Source: Chitinivibrionales bacterium
GTDB lineage: Bacteria > Fibrobacterota > Chitinivibrionia > Chitinivibrionales > JANQEN01
NCBI GenBank assembly: GCA_028278335.1
Contig: JANQEN010000083.1
Coordinates: 1-64,000 of the forward strand
Direction: 5' to 3'
DNA: 64,000 bases
Part shown: positions 27,182 to 35,699 of the stretch, piece by piece
How positions within the stretch are numbered: the first letter of the stretch is position 1
Layout: every line of letters starts with the position of its first letter
Position numbers and translations under genes: made by a program
The notes under the pieces: generated by a model
Seen by the model: the letters and a program-made list of their open reading frames with translations, nothing else
Database searches by the model: none
Told to the model about the DNA's origin: nothing

Positions 27182-27879
27182 TATAGTTCCTTATGCAACA
27201 TTAAGTATTTCATTTCTGCCAGTTTCCAATCTACCTCGTTATCTATATCTTGAACTTCGATGGATGATAATTCTATAGGCACAGTTTTATCAGATAGAAT
27301 AGTGTTTTTCTTTAAAAAACTTTCACAATTTAGCCAATAATATTGACCAACATCATGATAATAGGGCATTAAATCCTGTGACCGTTTATTTAAGTTTTCT
27401 GGCAAAACCATTTTTAAATAATCCCCTTCAATTTTTAGTGCTCTTTGAATCGGAGCGTTAAATCGAACAACAGGAATTACAGAATCTGCTTGTTTTGATA
27501 TTAAAAGCTCATAACCTTGTCTCAGTTTGTCTGCTGATATAAAAGGGGCTGTGGGGTAAATGCAACAAACAAAATCAAATTTTCTATTTATTTTATTATA
27601 ATCCATTATAACTTCATTAATAACATCCACAGTTGATGCAAAGTCGCCAGAATTCTTTTTTGATCTAAGAAAGGGAATTGACACATCATACGTTTTGGCA
27701 ATTTCAGCAATTTCTTGGCTATCTGTAGAAACCATAATTTCATTAAAACATTTAGCTTGTTTAGCTGCGTCTATGGAGTATTTAATTATTGGATAACCAT
27801 GAAAATTTTTAATGTTTTTTCTGGGAATCCGTTTACTTCCACCTCGAGCAGTGATTATTGCCAATGCTTTGTTGCTCAC
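27181..27879 (-). CDS. pseF: Pseudaminic acid cytidylyltransferase
   Basis: The 232-aa product has 'AIITARGGSKRIPRKNIKNFHGYPII', 'EIMVSTDSQEIAEIA', 'CCIYPTAPFISADKL', and the end-half marker 'RSQDLMPYYHDVGQYYW', which is characteristic of PseF proteins rather than NeuA. It activates pseudaminic acid with CTP to CMP-Pse. It overlaps pseI by 4 bp (ATGA type), as is usual for nonulosonate operons. Function is well supported by this pairing. Confidence 0.88.
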   Translation of the reverse strand: MSNKALAIITARGGSKRIPRKNIKNFHGYPIIKYSIDAAKQAKCFNEIMVSTDSQEIAEIAKTYDVSIPFLRSKKNSGDFASTVDVINEVIMDYNKINRKFDFVCCIYPTAPFISADKLRQGYELLISKQADSVIPVVRFNAPIQRALKIEGDYLKMVLPENLNKRSQDLMPYYHDVGQYYWLNCESFLKKNTILSDKTVPIELSSIEVQDIDNEVDWKLAEMKYLMLHKEL

Positions 27880-28943
27880 TCATTAACCTCTTCAAATAGT
27901 TTCCAGGATAAAGGTGTTCCTCGTTTTATATCTGTATTCACTTTCTTTCCTATTACCTTATTAAAAAATTTAGGCAACAGTCCATAACCAGGTCTAATAG
28001 ATCTGATATTGTTCTCATTAATACACCCGCCTTTTTTAATATCCTTAACAACAAAAAGTGATCTGGCAGACAACTCTCTGCTTTTTTTTGATTTTTCGCT
28101 AAGCTCGTAACTTATCTTCCCAAGGGATTTCTCAACTTCTCTAATAGAAGTGACCATCTGTTTAAATTCTGAAGGTTCCATTGAGAATTTGGAGTCTGGC
28201 CCTCCAATTTTTCGATCTATTGTAAAATGCTTTTCTATTACTTTTGCTCCTATGGCTACAGCTGCAATAGATATTGAACATCCCAGTGAATGATCTGATA
28301 ACCCGACTAAAGCTTTAAATTTTTTTTCAAATTCAGGTATCATTCTTAGATTTATTTCTTCGAAAGGAGCAGGGTATGCAGAAGTACATTTGAAAAGTAT
28401 AATTTGATCATTTTTTGCTTTTTTACAGACTGCTAAGGCATCATTAATATCTGATATTGTCGCTATACCCGTTGATATAATCATCGGTTTATTCTTGCTT
28501 GCTATATATTCAATCAAGGGAATGTCTGTAATTTCAAAAGAAGATACTTTATAAAGCACCACATCCATTTCCTCTAAAAAATCAACCGCTGTATAATCAA
28601 AAGGGGTTGAAAAAAATATCAAACCAATATCCTCTGCTATCTTCTTCAATTTGGGTTGCCAATCCCATGGTGTATAAGCTTTTTTATATAACTCGTATAA
28701 ACTTTGTCCATCCCAAACAGTTCCACCCTTGATAATAAAATGATCGTTATTACAATCTATGGTCATTGTGTCAGGAGTATAAGTTTGTAATTTTATTGCG
28801 TCAGCACCAGCTTCTTTTGCTGCTTTTATTGTGTCAACAGCTAATTGAAAATCTTGATTATGATTTGCAGATAATTCTGCAATAATAAAGCTAGGTTGGT
28901 TTGATCCTATTATGCGACCTTTGACGTCAATTTCTTTAACCAT
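27876..28943 (-). CDS. pseI: Pseudaminic acid synthase (NeuB family)
   Basis: The 355-aa product has the NeuB TIM barrel 'IIAELSANHNQDFQLAVDTI', 'GADAIKLQTYTPDTMT', 'FFSTPFDYTAVDFL', 'STGIATISDI', 'LFKCTSAYPAPF' and 'VGLSDHSLG', then a C-terminal SAF (antifreeze-like) domain 'SARSLFVVKDIKKG ... RPGYGLLPK'. The segment 'KHFTIDRKIGGPDSKFSMEP' is the PseI version of this region (NeuB proteins differ here). It condenses 2,4-diacetamido-2,4,6-trideoxy-L-altrose with PEP. It is followed immediately by pseF. Confidence 0.9.
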   Translation of the reverse strand: MVKEIDVKGRIIGSNQPSFIIAELSANHNQDFQLAVDTIKAAKEAGADAIKLQTYTPDTMTIDCNNDHFIIKGGTVWDGQSLYELYKKAYTPWDWQPKLKKIAEDIGLIFFSTPFDYTAVDFLEEMDVVLYKVSSFEITDIPLIEYIASKNKPMIISTGIATISDINDALAVCKKAKNDQIILFKCTSAYPAPFEEINLRMIPEFEKKFKALVGLSDHSLGCSISIAAVAIGAKVIEKHFTIDRKIGGPDSKFSMEPSEFKQMVTSIREVEKSLGKISYELSEKSKKSRELSARSLFVVKDIKKGGCINENNIRSIRPGYGLLPKFFNKVIGKKVNTDIKRGTPLSWKLFEEVNE

Positions 28944-28961
28944 TTTTTTCCTATAATTTAG

Positions 28962-29378
28962 TCATTTTCTAGGTGTAGATACAACAGCTTCACCGTCCAG
29001 CACAATTTTTTCATCTTGATTAATGCAATATGTATGTAAAGTGATTCTTTTTTTTTCTCCTTTTGAAACAACTTCAACCTTTGTAATGATTGTGTCGTTC
29101 AAATATACAGGTAATAAAAATTTTAAAGATTGTGAGATATAAATTGTTCCATGACCAGGTAACTTGTTCCCTATTACATTTGAAATATAACCCGCTAAAA
29201 GCATTCCATGAACAATTCTTTTCCTAAAAACAGTCTTTGCTGCATACTCTTCATCCATATGAAATGGGTTCTTATCACCTGTAACATTTGAAAAAAGCTC
29301 AACATCATCGTCTGAAATAATGTTTTTAATTTCTTCAACATCACCTATCTTAATCTGATCATATGTTTTTGCTAACAT
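28962..29378 (-). CDS. MaoC-like hot-dog dehydratase
   Basis: The 138-aa product has the hydratase-2 motif 'FSNVTGDKNPFHMDEEYA' (Asp...His catalytic pair), followed by 'VHGMLLAGYISNVIGNKLPGHGTIYIS' and 'FLLPVYLNDTIITKVEV'. MaoC/PhaJ enzymes hydrate enoyl-CoA thioesters. A gene of this type between pseH-like and pseI-like genes is not part of the textbook Pse pathway, but MaoC-like genes do turn up in nonulosonate loci. It may supply an (R)-3-hydroxybutyryl group for N-acylation of the sugar; that is inference. Confidence 0.8.
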   Translation of the reverse strand: MLAKTYDQIKIGDVEEIKNIISDDDVELFSNVTGDKNPFHMDEEYAAKTVFRKRIVHGMLLAGYISNVIGNKLPGHGTIYISQSLKFLLPVYLNDTIITKVEVVSKGEKKRITLHTYCINQDEKIVLDGEAVVSTPRK

Positions 29379-29380
29379 AA

Positions 29381-29941
29381 TTAAACCTCTTTTGGCTCAA
29401 ATATTCCTTGAACATATTCAAATTTACCATCTATTTTTTCTTTCCAAACATCTTTTAATATTCCCATCTCTACAATATCGTGAAATTTGCTGTTTTTATA
29501 AATATGTTTTGCACGAACACCCTCTACAATAGATCCAAATTTTTCATGAAGTTTTATTACCATGTCATTTGATTTATATACCTCACAACATAATTTGTTA
29601 AGATCAAGGTTTTCAAATACAAATTTTAACACATTTAATTCTACGGCTTTCCCCACACCTTTGCCGCGAACAGAAGAAGTGCCAAGATAATATGCCCATT
29701 CACATCTTTTATTATGATTGTCTATTTTAACTATAGAAATAAGACCAACATCATCATTGTCTACATTAATAATCCAATCCATTCTTGTAGAATCTTGACG
29801 AATATTATCATACCAAATTTTCTGCGTATCTAAATTAAACTCTATATCAGTATACATATATTTTGTAACTTCAGGACTAGTACGCCATTTAAGTATCATT
29901 TCAAGATCTTTGCTTTGAATTAATCTAAAAATTAGTTTCAT
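29381..29941 (-). CDS. pseH: PseH-type GNAT N-acyltransferase
   Basis: The 186-aa GNAT protein begins 'LIFRLIQSKDLEMILKWRTSPEVTKYMYTDIEF', the PseH/RimJ-like start, and has the acetyl-CoA site 'YYLGTSSVRGKGVGKAVELNVLKF' with 'CEVYKSNDMVIKLHEKFG'. PseH N-acetylates the 4-amino group of UDP-4-amino-4,6-dideoxy-L-AltNAc. The adjacent pseI-pseF and the pseB-pseC pair upstream support this call. With a MaoC-type enzyme next door the acyl donor might not be acetyl-CoA. Confidence 0.82.
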   Translation of the reverse strand: MKLIFRLIQSKDLEMILKWRTSPEVTKYMYTDIEFNLDTQKIWYDNIRQDSTRMDWIINVDNDDVGLISIVKIDNHNKRCEWAYYLGTSSVRGKGVGKAVELNVLKFVFENLDLNKLCCEVYKSNDMVIKLHEKFGSIVEGVRAKHIYKNSKFHDIVEMGILKDVWKEKIDGKFEYVQGIFEPKEV

Positions 29942-29996
29942 ATATGCCTCCAGAAATACTGTAATTAAATGAAACCTATTAGCTAAAGCTTTTAAA

Positions 29997-30767
29997 TCAA
30001 CTTATTGATTTTTGTAAAAAAAATGCATCCATTTTAAAATTGTCAAGGTTATTTAAGCTATTTTTTTCTGTTTCAATAGAAATCCAGGCATTGTGTAATT
30101 TTAAAACTCTAAAAATTTTTTTAAAGTCATAATTTCCTTTACCCAAGTTTAAATGTTGATCTTTTTTATTGCTCATATCGCCATCTGAAATATGATAAAT
30201 CGTAGGATTAAGTGTGTTAAATTCCTTTAAAACAGAATCCCATTTTAATTCATTTGAAGCACTATAACAAATTGCATGACCTATATCTAAACAAAAACCA
30301 ATATTTGTATTCTCTATAATTTTTGATATCGCATCTGGAGAATCCCCAATGCAAATTTCATTATTTAGACCGAGGGAAGGTTTATTTTCAATCAAAGCTA
30401 TATTAAAAATTTCAATAAATTCACTTTTAAATAATTTTATCTGTCTAATTGTCTCATCTATTGTTCCATTAATACCTGGATGGAAAATAATTTTAATAGG
30501 TTTTAAATAATCATTATACTCTTTTACAAGGCCCAATAAGTCTTTGTTGTCTTTTTCCTTGCTTTTATCTGAAAAATTAAATCCTACAGCATAATGTGGT
30601 GCATGTAATATTATTGGTATATTTAAATCTTTCCAAATATCAATATATTTTAGTGAACCTGGAACAACAAACAGTTCTAAGTAATCAAATACTTTACTTT
30701 TATATAATTTCTTTATTGGCTCAATATAAAAATCATTAGTAGACCAGATTTTAAGACCAATTTTCAT
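29997..30767 (-). CDS. Xylose-isomerase-like TIM-barrel protein (sugar phosphate isomerase/epimerase family)
   Basis: The 256-aa product has the AP-endonuclease-2/sugar-isomerase barrel pattern: 'YLELFVVPGS', 'PIILHAPHYAVGFNFS', 'KIIFHPGINGTIDETI', metal ligands in 'ALIENKPSL', 'GFCLDIGHAICYS', 'IYHISDGDMS' and 'ISIETEK'. Family members isomerise or epimerise sugars with a divalent metal. It lies between pseC and pseH, where the missing PseG UDP-sugar hydrolase is often found. It has no resemblance to PseG, so it is an addition rather than a substitute that I can prove. Confidence 0.75.
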   Translation of the reverse strand: MKIGLKIWSTNDFYIEPIKKLYKSKVFDYLELFVVPGSLKYIDIWKDLNIPIILHAPHYAVGFNFSDKSKEKDNKDLLGLVKEYNDYLKPIKIIFHPGINGTIDETIRQIKLFKSEFIEIFNIALIENKPSLGLNNEICIGDSPDAISKIIENTNIGFCLDIGHAICYSASNELKWDSVLKEFNTLNPTIYHISDGDMSNKKDQHLNLGKGNYDFKKIFRVLKLHNAWISIETEKNSLNNLDNFKMDAFFLQKSIS

Positions 30768-30782
30768 AATAATTTAATTCTA

Positions 30783-31940
30783 TTAAAAGAGCTCTTTAAT
30801 TGACTGGATAATATAATCAACATCTTCATCTTTAAGGTCTGGGTATAATGGTAAACTAAGGCATTGATTATAATAATGTTCACTTTTAGGATATTCATTT
30901 ATGTTTAAAGAATAATTATCTTGGTAATATGGTTGCCTGTAAACTGGAATATAGTGCACTTGAGTTCCAATACCTTTTTCAAACAGGATTTCCATGACCT
31001 GTTTTCGTGATTTTTTAATTAGTTCGAAGTTAATCTGAACTACATAGAGATGAAATGCAGAATAAACATTATCTTGCTCATAAGGTGTTGCCAACCATTC
31101 AATCTTTCTAAAAGGTTCATTGTATTTTGCTACTATTTCCCGACGTCTTTTGATAAACTCATCTAGCTTTTTTAGCTGGCTTTTTCCCAGCGCAGCCTGT
31201 ATATCTGTTAAACGATAATTAAATCCCAGCATATGCATTTCATGATACCATGGGCCTGGATTAGTGGTGAGCTTATTGGTTGCCTTAGTAATTCCATGAG
31301 ATCGAAGCTCTAATAGTTTCTGGTATAAGGTCTCGTCATTAGTAGTAATTGCACCACCTTCTCCAGTTGTGATTGTCTTAACCGGGTGAAATGAAAAAAT
31401 TGTCATGCTGGAGTGTTGGCAATTACCAACTCTAGTGCCATCAAGATATTTAGAACCAATAGCATGTGCCGCATCCTCAATAATATGAACGTTTCTATTT
31501 TTTGCAATATCAGAAAGCTTTTCCATGTCAACTGGTTGACCAGTAAAATGAACAGGAATAATTACTCTTGTTTTATCTGTGAGGGTGTTTTCTGTTTTTT
31601 TAATGTCTATTAAATAAGTTTTAGGATCTATATCTACAAAACGTGGGATCAATCCATTATAAACTAATGAGTTTGAGCTTGCCATGAATGTGATAGGAGA
31701 GGTGATTCCTTCCATGCCTTTTTCTATTTCTAAGGCAGCAACACTCAGGTGGAGGGCTGCGGTACCATTTGCAACACAGACACAATATTTTGCTTCAGTA
31801 TAATCACATAGTGCTTCTTCAAACTCCCTTACTTTAGGGCCCTGAGTTAAAAAATTACTCCGTAAGGTTTCAACAACGCATTGTATGTCATCGTCATCAA
31901 TAAATTGACGACCATAGTTAAGGAATTTATTGGGTGTCAC
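30783..31940 (-). CDS. pseC: UDP-4-amino-4,6-dideoxy-L-AltNAc transaminase
   Basis: The 385-aa PLP enzyme begins 'LNYGRQFIDDDDIQCVVETLRSNFLTQGPKV', the signature start of PseC, and has 'ANGTAALHLSVAAL', 'IEDAAHAIGSKY' and 'MTIFSFHPVKTITTGEGG' with the Schiff-base Lys at 188. It aminates the 4-keto group produced by PseB using L-glutamate. It lies 14 bp downstream of pseB. The call is solid. Confidence 0.92.
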   Translation of the reverse strand: MTPNKFLNYGRQFIDDDDIQCVVETLRSNFLTQGPKVREFEEALCDYTEAKYCVCVANGTAALHLSVAALEIEKGMEGITSPITFMASSNSLVYNGLIPRFVDIDPKTYLIDIKKTENTLTDKTRVIIPVHFTGQPVDMEKLSDIAKNRNVHIIEDAAHAIGSKYLDGTRVGNCQHSSMTIFSFHPVKTITTGEGGAITTNDETLYQKLLELRSHGITKATNKLTTNPGPWYHEMHMLGFNYRLTDIQAALGKSQLKKLDEFIKRRREIVAKYNEPFRKIEWLATPYEQDNVYSAFHLYVVQINFELIKKSRKQVMEILFEKGIGTQVHYIPVYRQPYYQDNYSLNINEYPKSEHYYNQCLSLPLYPDLKDEDVDYIIQSIKELF

Positions 31941-31954
31941 CGTATAATCCTTGA

Positions 31955-32971
31955 TTATTCACACATTCTATGTTCAATCAGATCTTTAATTTCTTCAATG
32001 GATAAAAATCTATCGTTAGATCCACTATTATATGAAAAACCAAATTCTCTAGGCTTTCCTGGCAGCCTATTTCCTCCTGCTAATATTTTATCAATATTTG
32101 GATAATCATCTAAAGTTGGTAGAACAACGAAATGATTATCAAATTCAATTGTATTCAGGCCATCGGTTTTTGTAATCATTTCCTCATGAATTTTTTCACC
32201 AGGTCTAATTCCTACTTTTTCTATTTTGCATTCTGGGCCAATTGCTTTTGCAACATCCAAAATATTATACGAAGGTATCTTCGGAACAAATAATTCTCCA
32301 CCATACATGTGTTCTAAAGCAAAGAGCACTAGGTCTACTCCTTCTTTTAAGGTGATGTTAAACCTGGTCATTCTTTCATCAGTAATTGGTAAAACACCCG
32401 TTTCCTTTTTCTCCAAAAAAAATGGTATTACAGAGCCTCGACTTCCCATAACATTACCATAGCGAACAACAGAAAATCGTATGTCATGTTTTCCCTTATA
32501 ATTGTTTGCCGCAATAAACAATTTGTCGGAGCACAATTTGGTTGCTCCATAGAGGTTAATTGGCGCACATGCTTTATCTGTGCTTAGTGCAACAACTCGT
32601 TTTACACCACAGGCAATTGAGGCATCAATGACATTTTGGCCTCCAAGAATGTTTGTTTTTACTGCCTCGAACGGGTTGTATTCACAAGCTGGAACTTGCT
32701 TTAAAGCTGCTGCATGGATGACAATGTCAACATTTTCCATGGCAAGTTTTAAACGTGAAAGATCACGAACATCTCCAATAAAAAATCGAATTCTATTTTC
32801 TTTATCATGAGTATGAAAATCAGAAGAATTTTGCATTTCAAATTGTTTCAACTCGTCCCTACTATAAACAATAACTTTTTTGGGGTTAAATTTTTGAAAA
32901 ACAGTTTTTATAAATCTTTTCCCAAAAGATCCCGTGCCGCCAGTTACTAAGATTGTACTTCCATTTAGCAT
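31955..32971 (-). CDS. pseB: UDP-GlcNAc 4,6-dehydratase, 5-inverting
   Basis: The 338-aa SDR-type enzyme starts 'LNGSTILVTGGTGSFGKRFIKTV', with 'VIVYSRDELKQFEMQ', 'HAAALKQVPACEYNPFEAVKTNI', 'VVALSTDKACAPINLYGATKL' (the Thr-Asp-Lys active site and the downstream Tyr-x3-Lys) and 'VRYGNVMGSRGSVIPFF'. This is the PseB/FlaA1 pattern. It makes UDP-2-acetamido-2,6-dideoxy-L-arabino-hexos-4-ulose, the first step of pseudaminate synthesis. It precedes pseC directly. Confidence 0.93.
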   Translation of the reverse strand: MLNGSTILVTGGTGSFGKRFIKTVFQKFNPKKVIVYSRDELKQFEMQNSSDFHTHDKENRIRFFIGDVRDLSRLKLAMENVDIVIHAAALKQVPACEYNPFEAVKTNILGGQNVIDASIACGVKRVVALSTDKACAPINLYGATKLCSDKLFIAANNYKGKHDIRFSVVRYGNVMGSRGSVIPFFLEKKETGVLPITDERMTRFNITLKEGVDLVLFALEHMYGGELFVPKIPSYNILDVAKAIGPECKIEKVGIRPGEKIHEEMITKTDGLNTIEFDNHFVVLPTLDDYPNIDKILAGGNRLPGKPREFGFSYNSGSNDRFLSIEEIKDLIEHRMCE

Positions 32972-32973
32972 AT

Positions 32974-34095
32974 TTAATCTCCTAAACCCTTGCTGCCTTT
33001 TTTACTTTGTAAGCAATCATTAACAAGGTTGGTAATATGTGTTGAAGAATTTCCATCTCCATATTCACTAATATTTTTTTTCCCATCATGAGGGACAATC
33101 ATGTTGTCAATGCTGCTCTTTATATTTTTTATTGATAAGGTGCTCGGTAAAATATTCCACCCCGCTTCCACAGTCTCCACCCATTCTGTCTCATCCCTTA
33201 ATGTAACACAAGGCACTTTATGAAAATAGGCTTCCTTTTGAATTCCACCAGAGTCAGTTATAATTAATTTTGCATTACTTTCTAAGCTGATCATATCCAA
33301 GAATCCAACTGGTGTAATGACCGTTAATGGATTTAATAAGTGGTCTAAATCAAATTGGCTCAGCATTTTTTTTGTTCTTGGGTGGATCGGTATAACAATT
33401 GGAATTTCCTGAGAGACTTGGACTAATGCGGAAAAAATACTTTCAAGACGTTCTTTATTATCTGTATTTTCAGCTCTATGAACAGTTGCAAGAATATACG
33501 CTTTGGGTTTTAGGTTGAGGTTTTGGAGGATGTTGCTGTTGTGATTTGCTTTTTCTTTATACATTAAGGCAACATCATACATTACATCACCGACTTTGAA
33601 TACGCCCTCTGTAATACCTTCTTTTTTTAAGTTTTGAACAGCTGTTTTTGTTGGTGCAAATAATATAGTTGAAAGGCGGTCTGCAACAATTCTATTTATC
33701 TCTTCTGGCATTCTCATGTTGAAGCTTCTCAGCCCAGCTTCTACATGAGCAATAGGAATATGAAGCTTTGCAGCAGCTAATGCGCCAGCTAATGTTGAGT
33801 TTGTATCGCCATAAATAAGAACACAATCAGGTTTTTCTTTTTCAAGTACCTTTTCAAGTTCAACCATGATCTCACCAGTTTGCTTGGCGTGAGATGCGCT
33901 TCCTGCATTGAGATTATAGTTTGGTTCAGGAATTTCAAGCTCATCAAAAAAGATTTTGGACATACCAGAGTCATAATGTTGTCCGGTATGGACGATTACT
34001 TCATGTAATTGAGAGTGTTTGGCAATCTCTCTTGACACAGGAGCAGCCTTTATAAACTGAGGTCGAGCCCCGATCACTGTTACGATCTTTTTCAC
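32974..34095 (-). CDS. wbpI: UDP-N-acetylglucosamine 2-epimerase family; WbpI-like
   Basis: The 373-aa product begins at a GTG (34095): 'KKIVTVIGARPQFIKAAPVSREI', followed by 'IIVHTGQHYD'-like sequence, 'YGDTNSTLAGALAA', 'HVEAGLRSFNMRMPEEINR', 'HRAENTDN' and 'DSGGIQKEAYFHKVPCVTLRDETEW'. This is the non-hydrolysing epimerase family (WecB). With WbpB, WbpD and WbpE genes directly upstream, the substrate is probably UDP-GlcNAc3NAcA, as for Pseudomonas WbpI, giving the ManNAc3NAcA sugar. The start directly abuts the stop of the toxin remnant. Confidence 0.85.
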   Translation of the reverse strand: MKKIVTVIGARPQFIKAAPVSREIAKHSQLHEVIVHTGQHYDSGMSKIFFDELEIPEPNYNLNAGSASHAKQTGEIMVELEKVLEKEKPDCVLIYGDTNSTLAGALAAAKLHIPIAHVEAGLRSFNMRMPEEINRIVADRLSTILFAPTKTAVQNLKKEGITEGVFKVGDVMYDVALMYKEKANHNSNILQNLNLKPKAYILATVHRAENTDNKERLESIFSALVQVSQEIPIVIPIHPRTKKMLSQFDLDHLLNPLTVITPVGFLDMISLESNAKLIITDSGGIQKEAYFHKVPCVTLRDETEWVETVEAGWNILPSTLSIKNIKSSIDNMIVPHDGKKNISEYGDGNSSTHITNLVNDCLQSKKGSKGLGD

Positions 34096-34218
34096 TTATG
34101 AGGTTTGTTTCGAATCTGGAAAGGATATGTTCGACATTGTTTCTTGTAAGGCACTGAAAAATTGTTTAAGGAATTCTTCTTTTAATGGTGTTAGTGAGTT
34201 AGATTTTTCCCAGCTCAT
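34096..34218 (-). pseudogene. Truncated AbiEii-like nucleotidyltransferase toxin remnant
   Basis: A 40-codon frame starts with MSWEKSNSLTPLKEEFLKQF and stops at 34096. The 'LTPLKxEFLxxFF' start is the beginning of AbiEii/AbiGii-type nucleotidyltransferase toxins, which continue with a FLTGGTAL-type loop. Here the sequence diverges after 'QFFSALQ' and stops, so the catalytic domain is gone. It overlaps the 92-aa partner gene in a different frame, the usual arrangement for the intact pair. The upstream partner gene supports the identification, but the family recall is from memory. Confidence 0.5.
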
Positions 34219-34477
34219 GCCATTTTTCCATTGTAAATTCCCAAAACTGTTTTTTTCTTCCAAGAAATCTTTTTAACCTTGATAAGTCATTCCACACATC
34301 TTTTGGGGTTAGAAATTCCCATACATCTTTAAATGTTGCCTCTCTTAAAATCCATGCTGTTAATAATGATTTCTGAATCCCTTTATACGTTTTGAGTTTT
34401 TGCTTTATATCCTTAACAGTAAGCTTTCGATCAAAACAAAAATAGGGTATTTGATTTTCTTGCAATTTATTCTGCAT
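34199..34477 (-). CDS. Small partner protein of a nucleotidyltransferase-type toxin (antitoxin-like)
   Basis: The 92-aa product has the layout 'TVKDIKQKLKTYKGIQKSLLTAWILREATFKDVWEFLTPKDVW ... RFLGRKKQFWEFTMEKWHELG'. I recall it as the small gene found directly upstream of AbiEii-like nucleotidyltransferase genes. The nucleotidyltransferase here is a truncated stub that overlaps it by 20 bp. No other function is visible. The module lies between wbpE and wbpI, inside an otherwise continuous biosynthetic set. Confidence 0.5.
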   Translation of the reverse strand: MQNKLQENQIPYFCFDRKLTVKDIKQKLKTYKGIQKSLLTAWILREATFKDVWEFLTPKDVWNDLSRLKRFLGRKKQFWEFTMEKWHELGKI

Positions 34478-34529
34478 AGCTTATCTGGAGACTGAGTATA
34501 ATAATCAAAGATATTTTGATTATATACTT

Positions 34530-35669
34530 TTAATGACAGGTGTAATTTATTACCTCAATGATTTTTTGTTGGTCTTCTTCCTTTAAATAGGGATGCATAG
34601 GAAGGCTAAATATTTTGCTGGAAACTTCCTCTGATACCGGCATACTACCTTCATCATATCCTAAATATGCATAGGCTGTTTGTAAATGAAGTGGTTTTGG
34701 GTAATATATAGCAGTTGGAACATCGTTCTCCTTTAGTGTACCCATCAGGCTTTCGCGTTTGTCACTTTGGATAGAGTATTGTGCCCATGCTGAAGTATAC
34801 CCTTCTTGTATTGAGGGTACTTTGACTATATCCTTTAATCCATTCGAATATCTTTGAGCCACTTCTTGACGCAATTCGATCTCTTTTGCAAAAACATCGA
34901 GCTTTGACAGAAGAATTGCAGCCTGTAAAGTGTCAAGTCTTCCATTTAGTCCGATTCGGATGTTGTCATACTTATCCGATCCTTTGCCATGAACTCGTAA
35001 TGAAATTAGTTTTTCTACTATTTCATCATTATTAGTAAAAACTGCACCACCATCACCATAGCAACCCAGAGGTTTGGCAGGAAAGAAGCTTGTGGCAGCA
35101 ATATCTGATAGATTTCCAGATTTCCGCTCTTTATAAGATCCCCCAAAGCTTTGTGCTGCATCTTCAATGACAACCATATTATTTTTTTTTGCTATCTTAT
35201 TTATTGCATCATAGTCAGCTGGTAGCCCAAAAAGGTCAACAGGTATGATTGCTTTTAAAGTAAGAGCATCTGGTGTTTTTTTAGTTGGAGTGTTACCGTT
35301 TTTAATTTCTGTAATAGCATTAGCAAGTTTGTTGATATCGATATTATAAGTATCTGGATCAATGTCAACAAAAATTGGTGTTGCACCTAATAATGAAATG
35401 ACCTCGGCGGTGGCGATGAATGTAAAGGGAGATGTAAACACTGCATCTCCAGGGCCAATATCGTAGGCCATGAGCGCTAGCAAAAGAGCATCAGTACCAC
35501 TGGAACAGCTTAAGCAATACTTGGTTTCTGCGAAGTCAGATAATCTCTTTTCAAGCTCTTTAACTTCAGGACCCATGATATATTTGCCATGCTCCAATAC
35601 TGTAGAGATACGATCATTAATGGAATCTTTGATGTTGTTGTATTGAGCTTTAAGATCTATAAACTGCAT
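34530..35669 (-). CDS. wbpE: UDP-2-acetamido-2-deoxy-3-oxo-glucuronate aminotransferase (WbpE-like)
   Basis: The 379-aa DegT-family enzyme starts 'MQFIDLKAQYNNIKDSINDRI' and has 'SCSSGTDALLLALMAY', 'VVIEDAAQSFGGSYK' and 'AATSFFPAKPLGCYGDGGA' with the Schiff-base Lys at 199. The start and the FFPAKPLGCYGDGGA block are those of WbpE. It would add a 3-amino group to the 3-keto uronate made by WbpB. The wbpD- and wbpB-like genes follow in the same operon upstream, in the order of the Pseudomonas pathway. Confidence 0.87.
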   Translation of the reverse strand: MQFIDLKAQYNNIKDSINDRISTVLEHGKYIMGPEVKELEKRLSDFAETKYCLSCSSGTDALLLALMAYDIGPGDAVFTSPFTFIATAEVISLLGATPIFVDIDPDTYNIDINKLANAITEIKNGNTPTKKTPDALTLKAIIPVDLFGLPADYDAINKIAKKNNMVVIEDAAQSFGGSYKERKSGNLSDIAATSFFPAKPLGCYGDGGAVFTNNDEIVEKLISLRVHGKGSDKYDNIRIGLNGRLDTLQAAILLSKLDVFAKEIELRQEVAQRYSNGLKDIVKVPSIQEGYTSAWAQYSIQSDKRESLMGTLKENDVPTAIYYPKPLHLQTAYAYLGYDEGSMPVSEEVSSKIFSLPMHPYLKEEDQQKIIEVINYTCH

Positions 35670-35699
35670 TGTTAACTCGCAATAAAAAATGAGTAACGC

